A stretch of 64,000 nt of DNA from Amycolatopsis sp. WQ 127309 (GTDB lineage: Bacteria; Actinomycetota; Actinomycetes; Mycobacteriales; Pseudonocardiaceae), in the NCBI RefSeq assembly GCF_023023025.1, contig NZ_CP095481.1, positions 4,092,001 to 4,156,000 of the forward strand, written 5' to 3'. The notes under the pieces are model-generated. The model had not been told where the DNA came from, ran no database searches, and saw nothing but the letters and a program-made list of their open reading frames with translations. Made by a program: the position numbers and the translations under genes. This document shows, piece by piece, positions 50,764 to 59,881 of the stretch; the stretch's first letter is position 1; each line of letters begins with the position of its first letter.

Positions 50764-51996
50764 TTACTGGATCTCGCCGATTCGCCGGGCCAGGTAACGG
50801 CGCTCCGCGTCGGTCGGCGCCAGCTCCAGCGCCGCCCGGTACGCCTCGGCCGCTTCGCCGGCCCGGCCCAGGCGCCGCAGGAAGTCCGCGCGCGTGGCCG
50901 GGAGCAGGTGGTAACCCGCCAGCTGCCCGCCGTCCGCGAGCGCGTCGACCAGGGTCAGGCCGGCCGACGGCCCGTCGGCCATGGCCACCGCCACCGCCCG
51001 GTTCAGCTCGACCACCGGGGACGGGTTCAGCTTCGCCACCAGCTCGTACAGCCGGGCGATCCGGGCCCAGTCCGTGTCCGCCGCGTGCGACGCCGTCGCG
51101 TGGCACGCCGCGATCGCCGCCTGCAGCTGGTACGGGCCCGGCCGGCCGAGCGCCAGCGCCTCGTCCAGGACGGCGACGCCCTCGTCGATCAGGGCGCGGT
51201 CCCAGCGGGCGCGGTCCTGCTCGGCGAGGGTGATCAGGTCGCCGTCGTCGTCGGTGCGGGTTGCGCGGCGGGCGTCGTGGAACAGCATCAACGCCAGCAG
51301 CCCGCCGGCCTCCGGCGCGTCCGGCAGCAGGCGGAGCACGACGCGCGCGAGCCGGATCGCCTCCGCCGTCAGGGCCTGGCGGACCAGGTCGGCGCCCGCG
51401 CTGGCCGAGTAGCCCTCGTTGAACAGCAGGTAGAGCACGCCGAGCACACCCGCCGTCCGTTCGGGCAGCAGCTCGGCGGGCGGGACGCGGTAGGGGATGC
51501 GAGCGTTGCGGATTTTCCGCTTGGCCCGCACGATCCGCTGCGCCATCGCCGGTTCGGGCACCAGGAACGCGCGGGCGATCTCCGGGGTCGTCAGGCCGGC
51601 GAGGGTCCGCAGCGTCAGCGCGACCTGCGCTTCCAGCGGCAGCGCGGGGTGGCAGCAGGTGAACATCAGCCGCAGCCGGTCGTCGGGGACGTCGTCGGGT
51701 TCCGGCGGCTCGTCGTCGACGGGGGCGGTGACGGCCAGCTCGCGCAGCCGGTTCGCCTCGGCGGTGCCGCGCCGCAGCCTGTCCAGGGCCCGGTTGCGGG
51801 CGGCCGTCGTCAGCCACGCCCCGGGACGGCGCGGCACGCCGTCCCGGGGCCAGGTGGCCAGCGCCTTGGCGAACGCCTCCTGGGCGCACTCCTCGGCCAG
51901 GTCCCAGTCGCCGGTGACCCGGATCAGGGCGGCGACGACGCGGCCCCACTCGGTGCGGAAGGCCTCGTCGACCGCCGTGGCGACGGACTCGGTCAC
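50764..51996 (-). CDS. ECF42-like sigma factor with C-terminal extension
   Basis: A 410-residue sigma-70-family protein: region 2 (about 10-75; DWDLAEECAQEAFAKAL), region 4 (about 110-165; LTLRTLAGLTTPEIARAFLV) and a long C-terminal extension (170-410) with TPR-like helices (ELNRAVAVAMADGPSAGL, AEAYRAALELAPTDAERRYLARRI). Size, extension and adjacent DGPF proteins match the ECF42 group, which uses the extension instead of an anti-sigma factor. GTG start overlaps the stop of the upstream DGPF gene (GTGA). It likely transcribes its own operon from a TGTCGA-type promoter. Confidence 0.88.
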   Translation of the reverse strand: MTESVATAVDEAFRTEWGRVVAALIRVTGDWDLAEECAQEAFAKALATWPRDGVPRRPGAWLTTAARNRALDRLRRGTAEANRLRELAVTAPVDDEPPEPDDVPDDRLRLMFTCCHPALPLEAQVALTLRTLAGLTTPEIARAFLVPEPAMAQRIVRAKRKIRNARIPYRVPPAELLPERTAGVLGVLYLLFNEGYSASAGADLVRQALTAEAIRLARVVLRLLPDAPEAGGLLALMLFHDARRATRTDDDGDLITLAEQDRARWDRALIDEGVAVLDEALALGRPGPYQLQAAIAACHATASHAADTDWARIARLYELVAKLNPSPVVELNRAVAVAMADGPSAGLTLVDALADGGQLAGYHLLPATRADFLRRLGRAGEAAEAYRAALELAPTDAERRYLARRIGEIQ

Positions 51997-52307
51997 TCCC
52001 ACACGGGCCGCAGCTCGATCGCGCCGAACTTCGCGACCGGGTGCGCCGCGGCGACGTCGATCGCCTCGGCCAGGTCGGCGCACTCGAGGATGTCGTACCC
52101 GGCGATCTGCTCCTTCGTCTCGGCGAACGGGCCGTCCGAGACGAACGTGCCGCCGTCGCGCGGCCACAGCGTCGTCGCGTCGCCGACGGGCCGCAGCTGG
52201 TGGCCTTCGAGCCGGCGCGCGCCGGCCTCGGCGACCCAGTCGCCCGGGTCTTCTTCCGCGGTGCCGACGAGCTCGGGGTCGACGCACACCCACATCAGGA
52301 ACTTCAT
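51993..52307 (-). CDS. DGPF/YCII-related protein
   Basis: A 104-residue YCII-fold protein with the family motif SDGPFAETKEQIAGY in the centre and a His in AAAHPVAKFG. DGPF proteins are regular partners of ECF42 sigma factors; their chemistry is unclear. GAGGA precedes the ATG. It is the second gene of the three-gene operon and overlaps the sigma gene by four bases. Confidence 0.88.
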   Translation of the reverse strand: MKFLMWVCVDPELVGTAEEDPGDWVAEAGARRLEGHQLRPVGDATTLWPRDGGTFVSDGPFAETKEQIAGYDILECADLAEAIDVAAAHPVAKFGAIELRPVWE

Positions 52308-52310
52308 CGC

Positions 52311-52649
52311 TCAGTCCTCCCAGAACGGCCGGATCTCGAGGGGAAACCGCCCGGCGGACGGGTGGGCGGACGCGATCGCGATGGCCTCGTCGAGGTCCTC
52401 GCACTCGACGACCTCGCAGCCGGCGACCCACTCCTTCGTCTCGGCGAACGGGCCGTCCGACGTCAGCCGCTGCCCGTCGCGCACCCGCACGGTGACGGCT
52501 TCGGCGGGCGGCCGCAGCAGCGTCCCCACGTGGGTGGCGCCGCGGGCTTCGACGTCCCGCAGCCAGGCGACGAACTCCGGCCGGGCGTCGATCTCGGGCG
52601 GGCTGAACAGCTCCGCGCCGTCGTCGCAGATCATCAGCATGTACCGCAA
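52311..52649 (-). CDS. DGPF/YCII-related protein
   Basis: A 112-residue YCII-fold protein, paralogue of the next gene, with SDGPFAETKEWVAGCEVVEC and ASAHPSAGRFPLEIRP. The TTG start at 52649 (giving MRYMLMICDDG) is chosen because AGGAGGAG precedes it directly; this matches the KYMLLI-like N-terminus of the family. First gene of the operon; three bases separate it from the second. Its promoter carries TGTCGA. Confidence 0.85.
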   Translation of the reverse strand: MRYMLMICDDGAELFSPPEIDARPEFVAWLRDVEARGATHVGTLLRPPAEAVTVRVRDGQRLTSDGPFAETKEWVAGCEVVECEDLDEAIAIASAHPSAGRFPLEIRPFWED

Positions 52650-52686
52650 GGCTCCTCCTGGTCGTCCGATGCAGCTTCTCACCCAC

Positions 52687-52714
52687 CCGACGCGGCGGCG
52701 GCCCGGAATCGACA
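52687..52714 (-). promoter_or_regulatory. Putative ECF42-type promoter inside an inverted repeat
   Basis: On the minus strand TGTCGA (52714-52709), 16-base spacer, CGTCGG (52692-52687), about 40 bases before the first DGPF gene. TGTCGA is the -35 element I recall for ECF42, and CGTC suits an ECF -10. The -35 is part of the inverted repeat ATCGACAGGTC/GACCTGTCGAT (52708-52718 and 52738-52748). Confidence 0.5.
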
Positions 52715-52920
52715 GGTCCGGCGAAACTTTCTCCGGCGACCTGTCGATCCGGGCGCCGCGCCGCGCGGGTCAGCCGGTGACCGACCGCGCGCCCATCGGG
52801 ACCGTCCTCGACGGGATAACGCCGATTGCAATTTGCCGTTGCTCATTTCCGTGGCGGTGTATTGGTGGGTTGCTTGCGTGCTCCGCACTGAACGATGTCC
52901 GGTGATCCTTTTCCGGAAAT

Positions 52921-52949
52921 AACGTGTTCTCTTTTGTCGGCAACACGTT
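52921..52949. promoter_or_regulatory. Inverted repeat upstream of the orphan binding protein
   Basis: AACGTGTT (52921-52928) and AACACGTT (52942-52949) are perfect complements 13 bases apart, 90 bp before the substrate-binding protein gene, in a locally lower-G+C gap. A regulator site is likely. Apart from this and the ECF-type promoter region I see nothing in the 390-bp gap. Confidence 0.4.
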
Positions 52950-53039
52950 TGCGACTGCGGAAAGCGTCATCTACAGTCCGGCAGATCACGGCCATACCGG
53001 CCGGTTTCCCTGATCTGTCCAGTGTTTTCCGGGAGTGTC

Positions 53040-54020
53040 ATGTTCCGACGCGCCTCGTTACGGCGGTTCGCTGTGCTCTTTTCCGCCGGGCTTTTGCTGG
53101 CCGGCTGCAACCAGGCGGGCGGAAGCGGTTCCGCGGGTGGCGACGTCGAGAAACCGGCCATCCGGGTCGCCATCTTCACCGCCGTCGACCTCGCGACCCT
53201 GTGGCTGGCCCAGCAAGGCGGCTACTTCAAGGCCGAAGGCCTCGACGTGCAGACCGACCTCGCCGCCAGCGGTCAGGAATCGCTGACGCGCATGACGAAG
53301 GGCCAGGACGACATCGCGTTGTCCACGTACACGTTGTTCTTCCTGGCGAAGAGCAGTGGCTCCGCCGACGTCCGGCTGGTGGCCGACGCGACTTCGGCGA
53401 GCCCGCTCAGCAACGAGGTCGTCACCGTGCCGAACTCGCCGGTGAAGACCGTGAACGACCTGGGCGGCAAGCGGATCGCGATCAGCTCGAAGAACGCCGC
53501 GTCGGACATCCTGACCCGGTCGGTGATGCGCGACCACGGCATCGACTTCAGCAAGGTGCAGTGGGTCCCGATGCCGCTGCCGGAGATGGGCGCCGCGCTG
53601 GCCCAGGGCAAGGTCGACGCCGCGTACCAGCCGGAGCCGTTCCTCACCCAGGCCGCCAAGGTGGCCGGCGCGTACCCGGTCGTCGATGCCGCCAGCGGGA
53701 GCACCCAGTCGTTCCCGCTGACCGGGTTCGGCGCCACCGGCAAGTGGGTCCAGGAGCACCCCCGGACGATGGCGGCGTTCCAGCGCGCGATGCTCAAGGC
53801 CACCCGCGACTCGGTGGACCGCGGCCGGATCGAGCCGCTGGTCGTGCGCAACGCCAAGGTGGACCAGGACGTCGCGAGCCTGATGGTGATGCCCACGTTC
53901 GGCTCGACGCTGGACGCCCGCCGCATCCAGCGCGTGCCGGACCTGCTCCAGCAGCTGGGCATCATCCAGACGAAGGTCGACGCCTCGGAGATGATCGCGC
54001 CGCAGTCCAGTAGCGGCTGA
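53040..54020 (+). CDS. ABC transporter substrate-binding lipoprotein (SsuA/TauA/NMT1 type)
   Basis: A 326-residue lipoprotein with lipobox LLLAGC (Cys23). The rest is a periplasmic-binding fold of the NMT1/SsuA/TauA family (LATLWLAQQGGYFKAEGLDV, PSP-like NSPVKTVNDLGGKRIAI, GKVDAAYQPEPFLTQAA), which binds sulfonates, nitrate, taurine or pyrimidine precursors. GGGAG precedes the ATG; a GTG six codons upstream is less likely. No permease or ATPase of this family is nearby, so it is an orphan receptor. A strong terminator follows. Confidence 0.85.
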   Translation: MFRRASLRRFAVLFSAGLLLAGCNQAGGSGSAGGDVEKPAIRVAIFTAVDLATLWLAQQGGYFKAEGLDVQTDLAASGQESLTRMTKGQDDIALSTYTLFFLAKSSGSADVRLVADATSASPLSNEVVTVPNSPVKTVNDLGGKRIAISSKNAASDILTRSVMRDHGIDFSKVQWVPMPLPEMGAALAQGKVDAAYQPEPFLTQAAKVAGAYPVVDAASGSTQSFPLTGFGATGKWVQEHPRTMAAFQRAMLKATRDSVDRGRIEPLVVRNAKVDQDVASLMVMPTFGSTLDARRIQRVPDLLQQLGIIQTKVDASEMIAPQSSSG

Positions 54021-54038
54021 TCCCGGGGGTTTCCACCG

Positions 54039-54075
54039 CCGAAGGCGGGTGCGCACTCTGCGCACCCGCCTTCGG
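54039..54075 (+). terminator. Strong hairpin terminator
   Basis: CCGAAGGCGGGTGCGC (54039-54054) and GCGCACCCGCCTTCGG (54060-54075) are perfect complements with a 5-base loop, followed by TCGTTT. It ends the orphan lipoprotein gene and separates it from the liv-type operon. Confidence 0.88.
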
Positions 54076-54255
54076 TCGTTTCGCGGACGTCGCCGCTTCC
54101 CGCCGAGGCCGTGCTTCGCGAAATTTTCGGACCGGCCCGGAAGATCCGGATGTTGCCGGTTCGCACCTTGACACGGCTGGCGCCGCGCCCCACCCTCTTC
54201 ATACCGACCGCGCGGTACGGACTGGTCCACATGGTGAGAACTAGAGGGGTCATCG

Positions 54256-55047
54256 ATGACACTTCCCGGCGAGGGCCTGCTCGTGGTCGACGGCCTCACC
54301 GTGCGTTTCGGTGGTCTCACCGCGCTGCGCGACGTCCGGCTGAGCGTCGACGAGGGCACGGTCGTCGGCGTCATCGGCCCCAACGGCGGCGGCAAGACGA
54401 CGCTGTTCAACGTCATCTGTGGCTTCGTCCGCCCCCAGTCCGGGCGCGTCCTCTGGCGGGGGACGCCGCTGGTCCGGCACCGCCCCGAGCACCTCGCCGG
54501 GCTCGGGATCGTCCGCACGCTGCAGGGCCTCGGCCTCTTCGCCGGGCTGACCGTGCTGGAGAACGTGCTGGCCGGCGCGGGCCGCCACGCTCGCTCCGGC
54601 GTGCTCCCGGCCCTCGCCGGTGTCGGCCGCTCGGCCCGCGACGAGGCCGACCTCGCCGACCGGGCCCGGGCGACCCTGGCGGAGCTGGGCATCGCCGACC
54701 TCGCCGACCGCCTGCCCGGCGTGCTGCCCTACGGCGTGCGCAAGCGTGTCGCGCTGGCCCGCGCGCTGGTCGCCGAACCGGACCTGCTGCTGCTCGACGA
54801 ACCGGCGAGCGGGCTCTCGGCCGCCGAGCTGGTCGAGCTCACGACGTTGATCCTGTCGCTGCGGCGGCACATGGCGGTGGTGCTCGTCGAGCACCACATG
54901 GACCTGGTGATGCAGGTCTGCGACCGCGTCGTGGTCCTCAACTTCGGCGAGGTGATCGCCGCGGGCACCCCGGCCGAGATCCAGGCCGACCCCCGCGTGG
55001 CCGAGGCCTACCTCGGCGACCCCGCCGAGGAGGCGACCGGTGCTTGA
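54256..55047 (+). CDS. livG: Branched-chain amino-acid-type ABC ATPase LivG
   Basis: A 263-residue ATPase of the LivG group: Walker A GPNGGGKTT (about 36-44), Walker B LLLLDEPASGLSAAE and the switch HH in VEHHMD. The signature is LPYGVRKRVALARAL, as in LivG, rather than LSGGQ. A Gly-rich segment replaces some of the usual residues between the Walker A and signature. AGAGGGG precedes the ATG. First gene of the operon livG, mini-ORF, livF, livH, livM, livK. Substrate: possibly amino acids, amides or urea; not resolvable. Confidence 0.9.
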   Translation: MTLPGEGLLVVDGLTVRFGGLTALRDVRLSVDEGTVVGVIGPNGGGKTTLFNVICGFVRPQSGRVLWRGTPLVRHRPEHLAGLGIVRTLQGLGLFAGLTVLENVLAGAGRHARSGVLPALAGVGRSARDEADLADRARATLAELGIADLADRLPGVLPYGVRKRVALARALVAEPDLLLLDEPASGLSAAELVELTTLILSLRRHMAVVLVEHHMDLVMQVCDRVVVLNFGEVIAAGTPAEIQADPRVAEAYLGDPAEEATGA

Positions 55048-55238
55048 GGTGCAGGGCTTTTCCGTGGCGCACAACGCAGTCCCGAAAGGCGCGGCGGTTC
55101 GGCCGGGGCGTGGCCGGGTGCTCGACGGCCTGGCGGCCGGCCTGGCCGACCCCGGGTGGCCGCGAAGGGCCCCCGCGATCCGGCCGCGACGGCGTCCGCT
55201 GCTCGACGTCGACGCGCTCCCCGCCGAGGAGGCGACCG

Positions 55239-55246
<8 letters not shown>
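55040..55246 (+). CDS. Chimeric mini-ORF between livG and livF (duplication relic)
   Basis: A 68-residue frame that overlaps the end of livG by 8 bp and the start of livF by 8 bp. Its first 14 residues (MLEVQGFSVAHNAV) copy the LivF start (LEIEGLSVAYGAV) and its last seven (AEEATGA) copy the LivG end. The 29-bp segment CCCCGCCGAGGAGGCGACCG... is repeated at about 55020 and 55219, 199 bp apart. The middle is Arg/Pro-rich and unlike any ABC sequence. It looks like a collapsed tandem duplication of the livG/livF junction. It may be translated because it keeps the coupling geometry, but a function is doubtful. Confidence 0.6.
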
Positions 55247-55946
<700 letters not shown>

Positions 55947-55983
55947 CGCTGCTGACCATCAAACGGGAGGTGAACGGTCCGGT

Positions 55984-56835
55984 ATGCAGGAATTCCTCGA
56001 CCTGACCCTCGGCGGGATCTCCGCCGGTGCGGTCTACGCGGCCCTCGGGCTCGCGCTGGTCATCATCTACCGGGCCACCCGGGTGGTGAACTTCGCGCAG
56101 CCCGCGCTCGCCCTGATCTCGACGTACCTCGCGTACTCGGTGACCAAGGGGACGGGCAGCTACTGGCTCGGCTTCGCCGTCGCGATCGTGGCCGGGACGC
56201 TGCTGGGCGTCGTGACCGAACGGCTGCTGATCCGCCCGCTGCGCCACCGTTCCGAGCTCAGCTCGATCATCGTCACCCTCGGGCTGCTGCTGGTGCTGCA
56301 GGCGGTCGCCGGGATGATCTGGTCCAACGAGCCGCTGGCCTACCCGTACGCCTTCGATTTCGTCGGCCGGTTCTCCGCCAATGACCTCTTCGTGGTGCTG
56401 GTCGTGCTCGCGATCGCCGCGCTCGTGCTGGTGGTGTTCAAGTACACCCCGCTCGGCCTGCGGATGCGGGCGGCCGCGTTCGCCCCGGACGTCGCGCGCA
56501 CGCTCGGCGTGCGGGTCGGGGTGATGCTCACCGTCGGCTGGGGGATGGCGGCGGCCGTCGGGTCGCTGGCCGGACTCCTGGCCACCCCGCCGTTCCTGTT
56601 CCCGAACGTCCTGGACGGCGTCTTCGTCTACGCGCTCACCGCGGCCGTGCTCGGCGGGCTCGACAACCCGCTGGGCACCATCGCCGGCGGGTTCGTGCTC
56701 GGCGTCGGACTGTCCTACGTGTCCGGTTACTTCGGACCGGAGACGGTGACGATCGCCGCGCTGGCCATCCTGGTGATCGTGCTGACGCTGCGGCCGGCCG
56801 GGCTGTTCGGCCGCGCGAAGGCGAGGCGGGTGTGA
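55984..56835 (+). CDS. livH: Branched-chain amino-acid-type ABC permease LivH
   Basis: A 283-residue membrane protein with about eight spans and family motifs near the N-terminus (GGISAGAVYAALGLALVIIYRATRVVNFAQ) and the cytoplasmic loop TPLGLRMRAAAFAPDVARTLGV that contacts the ATPase. GGAGGTG lies a little far (about 13 bp) before the ATG at 55984. It overlaps livM by GTGA. Together with LivM it forms the channel. Confidence 0.9.
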   Translation: MQEFLDLTLGGISAGAVYAALGLALVIIYRATRVVNFAQPALALISTYLAYSVTKGTGSYWLGFAVAIVAGTLLGVVTERLLIRPLRHRSELSSIIVTLGLLLVLQAVAGMIWSNEPLAYPYAFDFVGRFSANDLFVVLVVLAIAALVLVVFKYTPLGLRMRAAAFAPDVARTLGVRVGVMLTVGWGMAAAVGSLAGLLATPPFLFPNVLDGVFVYALTAAVLGGLDNPLGTIAGGFVLGVGLSYVSGYFGPETVTIAALAILVIVLTLRPAGLFGRAKARRV

Positions 56836-57914
56836 GCGTGCGCACGAGTCTCCCGGAGGCCCCGGCCGGTTCGCCCGCCCGCGCGGGGAAGCGCCGGCTG
56901 CCGCCCCTGGTCCTGCACATCCTGGCCGCGCTGGGCGCGCTCGCCGTCGTCGTGGTGCTCTCCCTGGTCACCGACGAGTTCACCAACCTGCGGATCGCGA
57001 CCGTCGGCTACTACCTGATCGCGGTGGCCGGGCTGACGCTGCTGACCGGCCTCACCGGGCAGGTTTCCCTGGGCCACGGCGCGTTCATGTTCATCGGCGC
57101 GTACACCGTCGCGCTGCTGGTGCGCCGGGTCCCGGCGTTCCCGCTGTGGGCCGATCTGCTGCTCGCCGCGGCCGCGGGCGGTCTCGGCGGGCTGCTGGCC
57201 GGGGCCGCCGCGGCCCGGCTGCGCGGGCCGTACCTCGCCGGGGCGACGCTCGCGCTGGCCGTCGGCCTGCCCGCGCTGACCCGCCGGTTCCAGGATTTCC
57301 TTGGCGGCAGCAACGGGTTGAGCTTCACCGTCCACAGCAGACCGGCCGGCCTGGTCGGCGTGGTGCCGGAACTGCGCTGGCAAACCTGGATCGTCTGGCT
57401 CAGCGTGCTCATCGCGCTGGTGTTCGTGGTGAACGTCGTGCGCGGCAAGCTCGGCCGGACCTTCCGCGCCGTCCGCGACGACGAGGTCGCCGCTTCGCTG
57501 AGCGGGATCCACGTCGGGCGCACGAAGATCCTGGCGTTCCTCATCAGCGCCGTGTGCGGCGGGCTCGCCGGTGGCCTGCAGGCGTTCCTGCTCGGCACCG
57601 CCGCGCCCGGCTCGTTCACCCCCGCGCTGTCGCTGAGCCTGCTGGCCGCCGTGGTGCTCGGCGGGCTCGGGTCGCTCTGGGGCGCGCTGTGGGGCGCGAT
57701 CGCGCTCGTCTACTTCCAGGCGTGGTCCGAAGACCTCGCCGACGCCCTGCACCTGAACACCGACGTGGCCAACAACCTCCCGCTCGCGGTGTACGGCGTG
57801 ATCCTCATCGTCGTCGTGCTCGCCTTCCCGCGCGGCATCCAGGGCGGTTTCAGCCGGCTGCGAGGACTTCTCCGTCGATCCGCCGAGCAAAAGGAGACCC
57901 ATGAGAAGCACTAG
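56832..57914 (+). CDS. livM: Branched-chain amino-acid-type ABC permease LivM
   Basis: A 360-residue membrane protein with eight to nine spans, the LTGLTGQVSLGHGAFMFIGAY motif (about 74-94) and the ATPase-contact loop GRTFRAVRDDEVAASLSGI (about 216-234). The GTG start overlaps the livH stop; the 3' end overlaps the start of livK by 14 bp, so all five transport genes are one operon. Confidence 0.9.
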   Translation: MSVRTSLPEAPAGSPARAGKRRLPPLVLHILAALGALAVVVVLSLVTDEFTNLRIATVGYYLIAVAGLTLLTGLTGQVSLGHGAFMFIGAYTVALLVRRVPAFPLWADLLLAAAAGGLGGLLAGAAAARLRGPYLAGATLALAVGLPALTRRFQDFLGGSNGLSFTVHSRPAGLVGVVPELRWQTWIVWLSVLIALVFVVNVVRGKLGRTFRAVRDDEVAASLSGIHVGRTKILAFLISAVCGGLAGGLQAFLLGTAAPGSFTPALSLSLLAAVVLGGLGSLWGALWGAIALVYFQAWSEDLADALHLNTDVANNLPLAVYGVILIVVVLAFPRGIQGGFSRLRGLLRRSAEQKETHEKH

Positions 57915-59214
57915 AACCGTCGCGGGAATCGCGGTCCTGGCCTTGGCGCTGAGCGCGTGCGGCGGTGCGGGGGAGTCCGACACCAGCGGCACGCAGGCCG
58001 CGGACTCGGCGGTCGGCGTCACCAAGGACTCCGTGGTGATCGGCACCCACCAGCCGCTCACCGGCCCGGCCGCGCCCGGGTACAGCAAGATCTCCGTCGG
58101 CGCCCGCGCGGTGTACCAGGCGATCAACGACGGCGGCGGGATCAACGGCCGCAAGATCGATTACAAGGTCGAGGACGACGGCTACAACCCGACCAAGACC
58201 GTCGAGGTCGTCAAGAAGCTCGTGCTGCAGGACAAGGTGTTCGCGATCGTCGGCGGCCTCGGCACGCCGACGCACTCCAAGGTCGTCGACTACCTGAACA
58301 CCGAAGGCGTGCCGGACCTGCTGGTGTCGTCGGGCGCGCTCGCCTGGGACAACCCGCAGAAGGCGCCGATGACCTTCGGGTACCAGGTGGACTACACGCG
58401 TGAGGGCAAGATCCAGGGCAAGTACGTCAAGGACACCTTCGCGGGCAAGAAGGTCGGGTACTTCACCCAGAACGACGACGTCGGCCGCGACACCCAGGCC
58501 GGGCTCGACCAGTTCATCAAGGACCAGACGGTCGCCAAGCAGGGCTACGACAGCGCCAACACCGACGTCACGCCGCAGCTGTCCGCGCTCAAGGCGGCCG
58601 GCGCGGAGATCGTGGTGTGCGAGTGCATCCCGGCGTTCACCGCGCTGTCCATCCTGGCCGCGGCGAAGATCGGCTACAAGCCGCAGTTCGTCGTCAGCAG
58701 CATCGGCGCCGACCCGGCGACGCTTTCCGTTCTGCTGCAGGACTTCGCCAAGCGCGGCGGCGCGAGCGTGTCGAGCGCGCAGCTGCTCAACGGGCTGATC
58801 GGCACCGGCTACCTGCCCGACGTCGCGCAGACGTCCGACCCGTGGGTCGCCTACTTCAAGGGCATCCACGACAAGTACATCCCGAAGGAGCCGCTCACCA
58901 ACACGCTCTTCTACGGCATGGTGCAGGCCTACACGTTCGGCCAGGCGCTGAAGGCCGCCGGGCCGGACCCGACGCGCAAGAAGATCGTCGACGCGATGAG
59001 CTCCGGCTCGCTCAAGGGACCGGGCCTGACGCCGTTCGGGTTCTCGAAGGACTCGCACTCGGGGTACACCGGCGCGTACGTGTTCAAGATCAACCCGGAC
59101 ACGACCACGACGGTGATCCAGCAACCGGCCGTCACCGACCGGGGCACCGGCGCGATCACGCCGTACAGCGGCGAACGCGCCACCCCCGACCAGGTGAACC
59201 TGCTGGGGAAGTAG
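57901..59214 (+). CDS. livK: Branched-chain amino-acid-type substrate-binding lipoprotein LivK
   Basis: A 437-residue lipoprotein with lipobox LALSAC (Cys20) and the type I periplasmic fold of LivK/AmiC/UrtA-like receptors (VVIGTHQPLTGPAAPGYSKISVGARAVYQAINDGGGINGRKI; VGYFTQNDDVGRD). It delivers substrate to LivHM. AAAAGGAG precedes the ATG inside livM. The ligand may be an amino acid, amide or aromatic acid; the receptor is longer than the classical LivK (about 370). The TetR gene follows after 61 bp and may regulate the operon. Confidence 0.9.
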   Translation: MRSTRTVAGIAVLALALSACGGAGESDTSGTQAADSAVGVTKDSVVIGTHQPLTGPAAPGYSKISVGARAVYQAINDGGGINGRKIDYKVEDDGYNPTKTVEVVKKLVLQDKVFAIVGGLGTPTHSKVVDYLNTEGVPDLLVSSGALAWDNPQKAPMTFGYQVDYTREGKIQGKYVKDTFAGKKVGYFTQNDDVGRDTQAGLDQFIKDQTVAKQGYDSANTDVTPQLSALKAAGAEIVVCECIPAFTALSILAAAKIGYKPQFVVSSIGADPATLSVLLQDFAKRGGASVSSAQLLNGLIGTGYLPDVAQTSDPWVAYFKGIHDKYIPKEPLTNTLFYGMVQAYTFGQALKAAGPDPTRKKIVDAMSSGSLKGPGLTPFGFSKDSHSGYTGAYVFKINPDTTTTVIQQPAVTDRGTGAITPYSGERATPDQVNLLGK

Positions 59215-59275
59215 AGGAACGTGGGCCGGCTCGCGGCGCCGCGCGAGCCTACCCACCCTCACTTAAGGTGAAGAC

Positions 59276-59860
59276 ATGGCGGTCAGGGAAAAGGTCATGC
59301 GGGCCGCGGTGCGGTTGTTCGCCGAGAAGGGGTTCGAGGCCACGACGGTCCGCGAGATCGTCGAGACGGCCGGCGTCACCAAAGGTGGCCTGTACCACTA
59401 CTTCGAGTCCAAAGACGACCTGCTGTTCGAGATCTACAGCGCGATGCTGCGGATGCAGACCCAGCGGATGCGGACCATCGCCGAATCGGACATGCCGCTG
59501 CCGGAACGGTTGCACGCCATCATCGCCGACGTCGTGGTGACGTCCATTGCGGACCTCGACGCGGCGACCGTGTTCTTCCAGTCGTTCCCGCTGCTCGAAA
59601 AGTCCAAACAGGTCCAGGTGCGTGCCGAGCGCCGGCTTTACCACGAGCGGGTGCGCGACCTCGTCGAGGAAGGCCAGCGAGCGGGCGTCTTCCGCGAAGA
59701 CGTCCCGGCCGACCTGGTCATCAACTACCACTACGGCGCGATCCACCGCCTCGGCATGTGGTACCACGCCGAGGGCGAGCTGTCGGGTGAGCAGGTGGGC
59801 GAGCACTTCGCCAACCTGATGCTGCGCAGCCTCCGCGCGGAGCCGCCGATGGCCGGGTAG
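59276..59860 (+). CDS. TetR-family regulator next to the liv operon
   Basis: A 194-residue TetR protein: DNA-binding domain at about 5-50 (TTVREIVETAGVTKGGLYHYFESKDDLLFEI) and a C-terminal domain like TetR_C_41/FadR-type regulators of acyl-CoA metabolism. TAAGGT (59264-59269) is six bases before the ATG and there is no ribosome site: leaderless. Position after livK suggests control of the transporter; FadR-like relatives sense acyl-CoAs, which would fit a ligand-derived CoA ester. Inference. Confidence 0.86.
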   Translation: MAVREKVMRAAVRLFAEKGFEATTVREIVETAGVTKGGLYHYFESKDDLLFEIYSAMLRMQTQRMRTIAESDMPLPERLHAIIADVVVTSIADLDAATVFFQSFPLLEKSKQVQVRAERRLYHERVRDLVEEGQRAGVFREDVPADLVINYHYGAIHRLGMWYHAEGELSGEQVGEHFANLMLRSLRAEPPMAG

Positions 59861-59881
59861 GCCGGGCCTATCGTGGACGGC

